Part shown: piece by piece, positions 6,147 to 6,514 of the stretch
Layout of the letters: each line of letters begins with the position of its first letter
Position numbering within the stretch: the first letter of the stretch is position 1
DNA from: JALZDI01 sp965653225
Lineage (GTDB): Bacteria; Actinomycetota; Actinomycetes; Propionibacteriales; Nocardioidaceae
Length of the DNA stretch: 6,514 nt
Direction: 5' to 3'
Assembly: GCA_965653225.1 (NCBI GenBank)
Contig: CBFGZI010000172.1
Span: 1-6,514 of the forward strand
Notes under the pieces: generated by a model
The model's database searches: none
What the model was told of the DNA's origin: nothing
Seen by the model: the letters and a program-made list of their open reading frames with translations, nothing else
Translations under genes and position numbers: made by a program

Positions 6147-6514
6147 ATGGCTATCGTGACTGCGAGCGGCTCGGTCTCGGCGAGCGGCTGCTGGACGGAC
6201 GGGGCGGACAACCCGCTGTGCAAGGCCGTGTTCGAGTGGACGGGCGGCAACGCGTGGGTCGCCTCGGCGTCGGACTGGCTGGTGGCGAAGCCACTCAACA
6301 TCCTCTGCCTGCTCCTGCTCGCCGGGCTGCTGCGCTGGGTCCTGCACCGGTTGATCGACCGGGCCATGTCGCACGCCGGGCGCGGCTCGATGCCGGGCTT
6401 CATCGGCCGCCGAGGTCGGCGGCCTGAACCGACTCCCTCGGCGCTGGTCGCCGGCCGTCGTGAGCAGCGCACCGCCACCATGGGGTCGCTGCTGAAGAGC
6501 ATCACCACCGGCGT
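6147..6514 (+). CDS. MscS-family mechanosensitive ion channel, N-terminal part (cut by right window edge)
   Basis: The frame from the ATG at 6147 is open to the window end (122 full codons). The product resembles the N terminus of small-conductance mechanosensitive channels, which open under membrane tension to release solutes during osmotic downshock. An exported N-terminal stretch contains two cysteines, C15 and C25 (GCWTDGADNPLCKAVFEWTGG), as in other actinobacterial members. One membrane span follows (about 46-66, AKPLNILCLLLLAGLLRWVL). Then comes a basic cytoplasmic stretch, and RREQRTATMGSLLKSITTGV at the edge leads into the next span. The pore helix and the MscS beta domain lie outside the window. 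The start is supported by GGGGG 8 nt upstream and by the promoter. The family call rests on the N-terminal pattern and the RTATMGSLLKSI segment only, so it is less sure than the other genes. Confidence 0.72.
   Translation, partial: MAIVTASGSVSASGCWTDGADNPLCKAVFEWTGGNAWVASASDWLVAKPLNILCLLLLAGLLRWVLHRLIDRAMSHAGRGSMPGFIGRRGRRPEPTPSALVAGRREQRTATMGSLLKSITTG

Noticed and set aside
6128..6508. Minus-strand open frame of 126 codons near the right edge
   Set aside because: It covers the MscS start and RBS in antisense and encodes nothing recognisable.

Overview
This window looks like chromosomal DNA of a high-GC Gram-positive bacterium (Actinomycetota). The base composition is very GC-rich and third codon positions are almost all G or C. 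The long spurious open frames on every strand are typical of such genomes. The protein families are also typical of actinomycetes: a CHAD protein, a BcrA-like ABC ATPase with a matching permease, a YncE-like propeller joined to a phosphoesterase, and an MscS-type channel. I cannot place it to genus from sequence alone.

Layout. (a) Positions 1 to about 498, minus strand: the 5' part of a CHAD-domain gene that runs off the left edge. Its coding frame stays open to 576, where a stop interrupts sequence that still looks like the family, so the true start is uncertain. (b) 499-800: a divergent intergenic region. It holds an inverted repeat, an 11-bp-phased direct repeat resembling a PhoP (PHO) box, and a weak promoter and RBS for the rightward operon. 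(c) 801-5920, plus strand: a tight three-gene operon. The ABC ATPase (801-1775) overlaps the 7-TM permease (1772-3127) by an ATGA junction. The large membrane-anchored propeller/phosphoesterase (3131-5920) starts 3 nt after the permease stop. (d) 5921-6146: an intergenic region with two hairpins, one a strong 14-bp stem that is the probable operon terminator, followed by an AT-rich near-palindrome and a good promoter. (e) 6147 to the right edge: the N-terminal part of an MscS-family mechanosensitive channel gene.

How the genes may work together. The ATPase and permease should form one ABC-2-type exporter. The permease carries an extra C-terminal domain of about 135 residues, predicted outside the membrane, with a cysteine pair. 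The coupled third gene makes a surface enzyme: a beta-propeller followed by an alkaline-phosphatase-superfamily phosphoesterase. Together they form a candidate cell-surface module whose substrate I cannot name. CHAD domains are known to bind polyphosphate, the operon encodes a surface phosphoesterase, and the sequence between them resembles a PHO box. A phosphate-related role for the locus is therefore a reasonable but unproven inference. The MscS gene appears to be a separate transcription unit.
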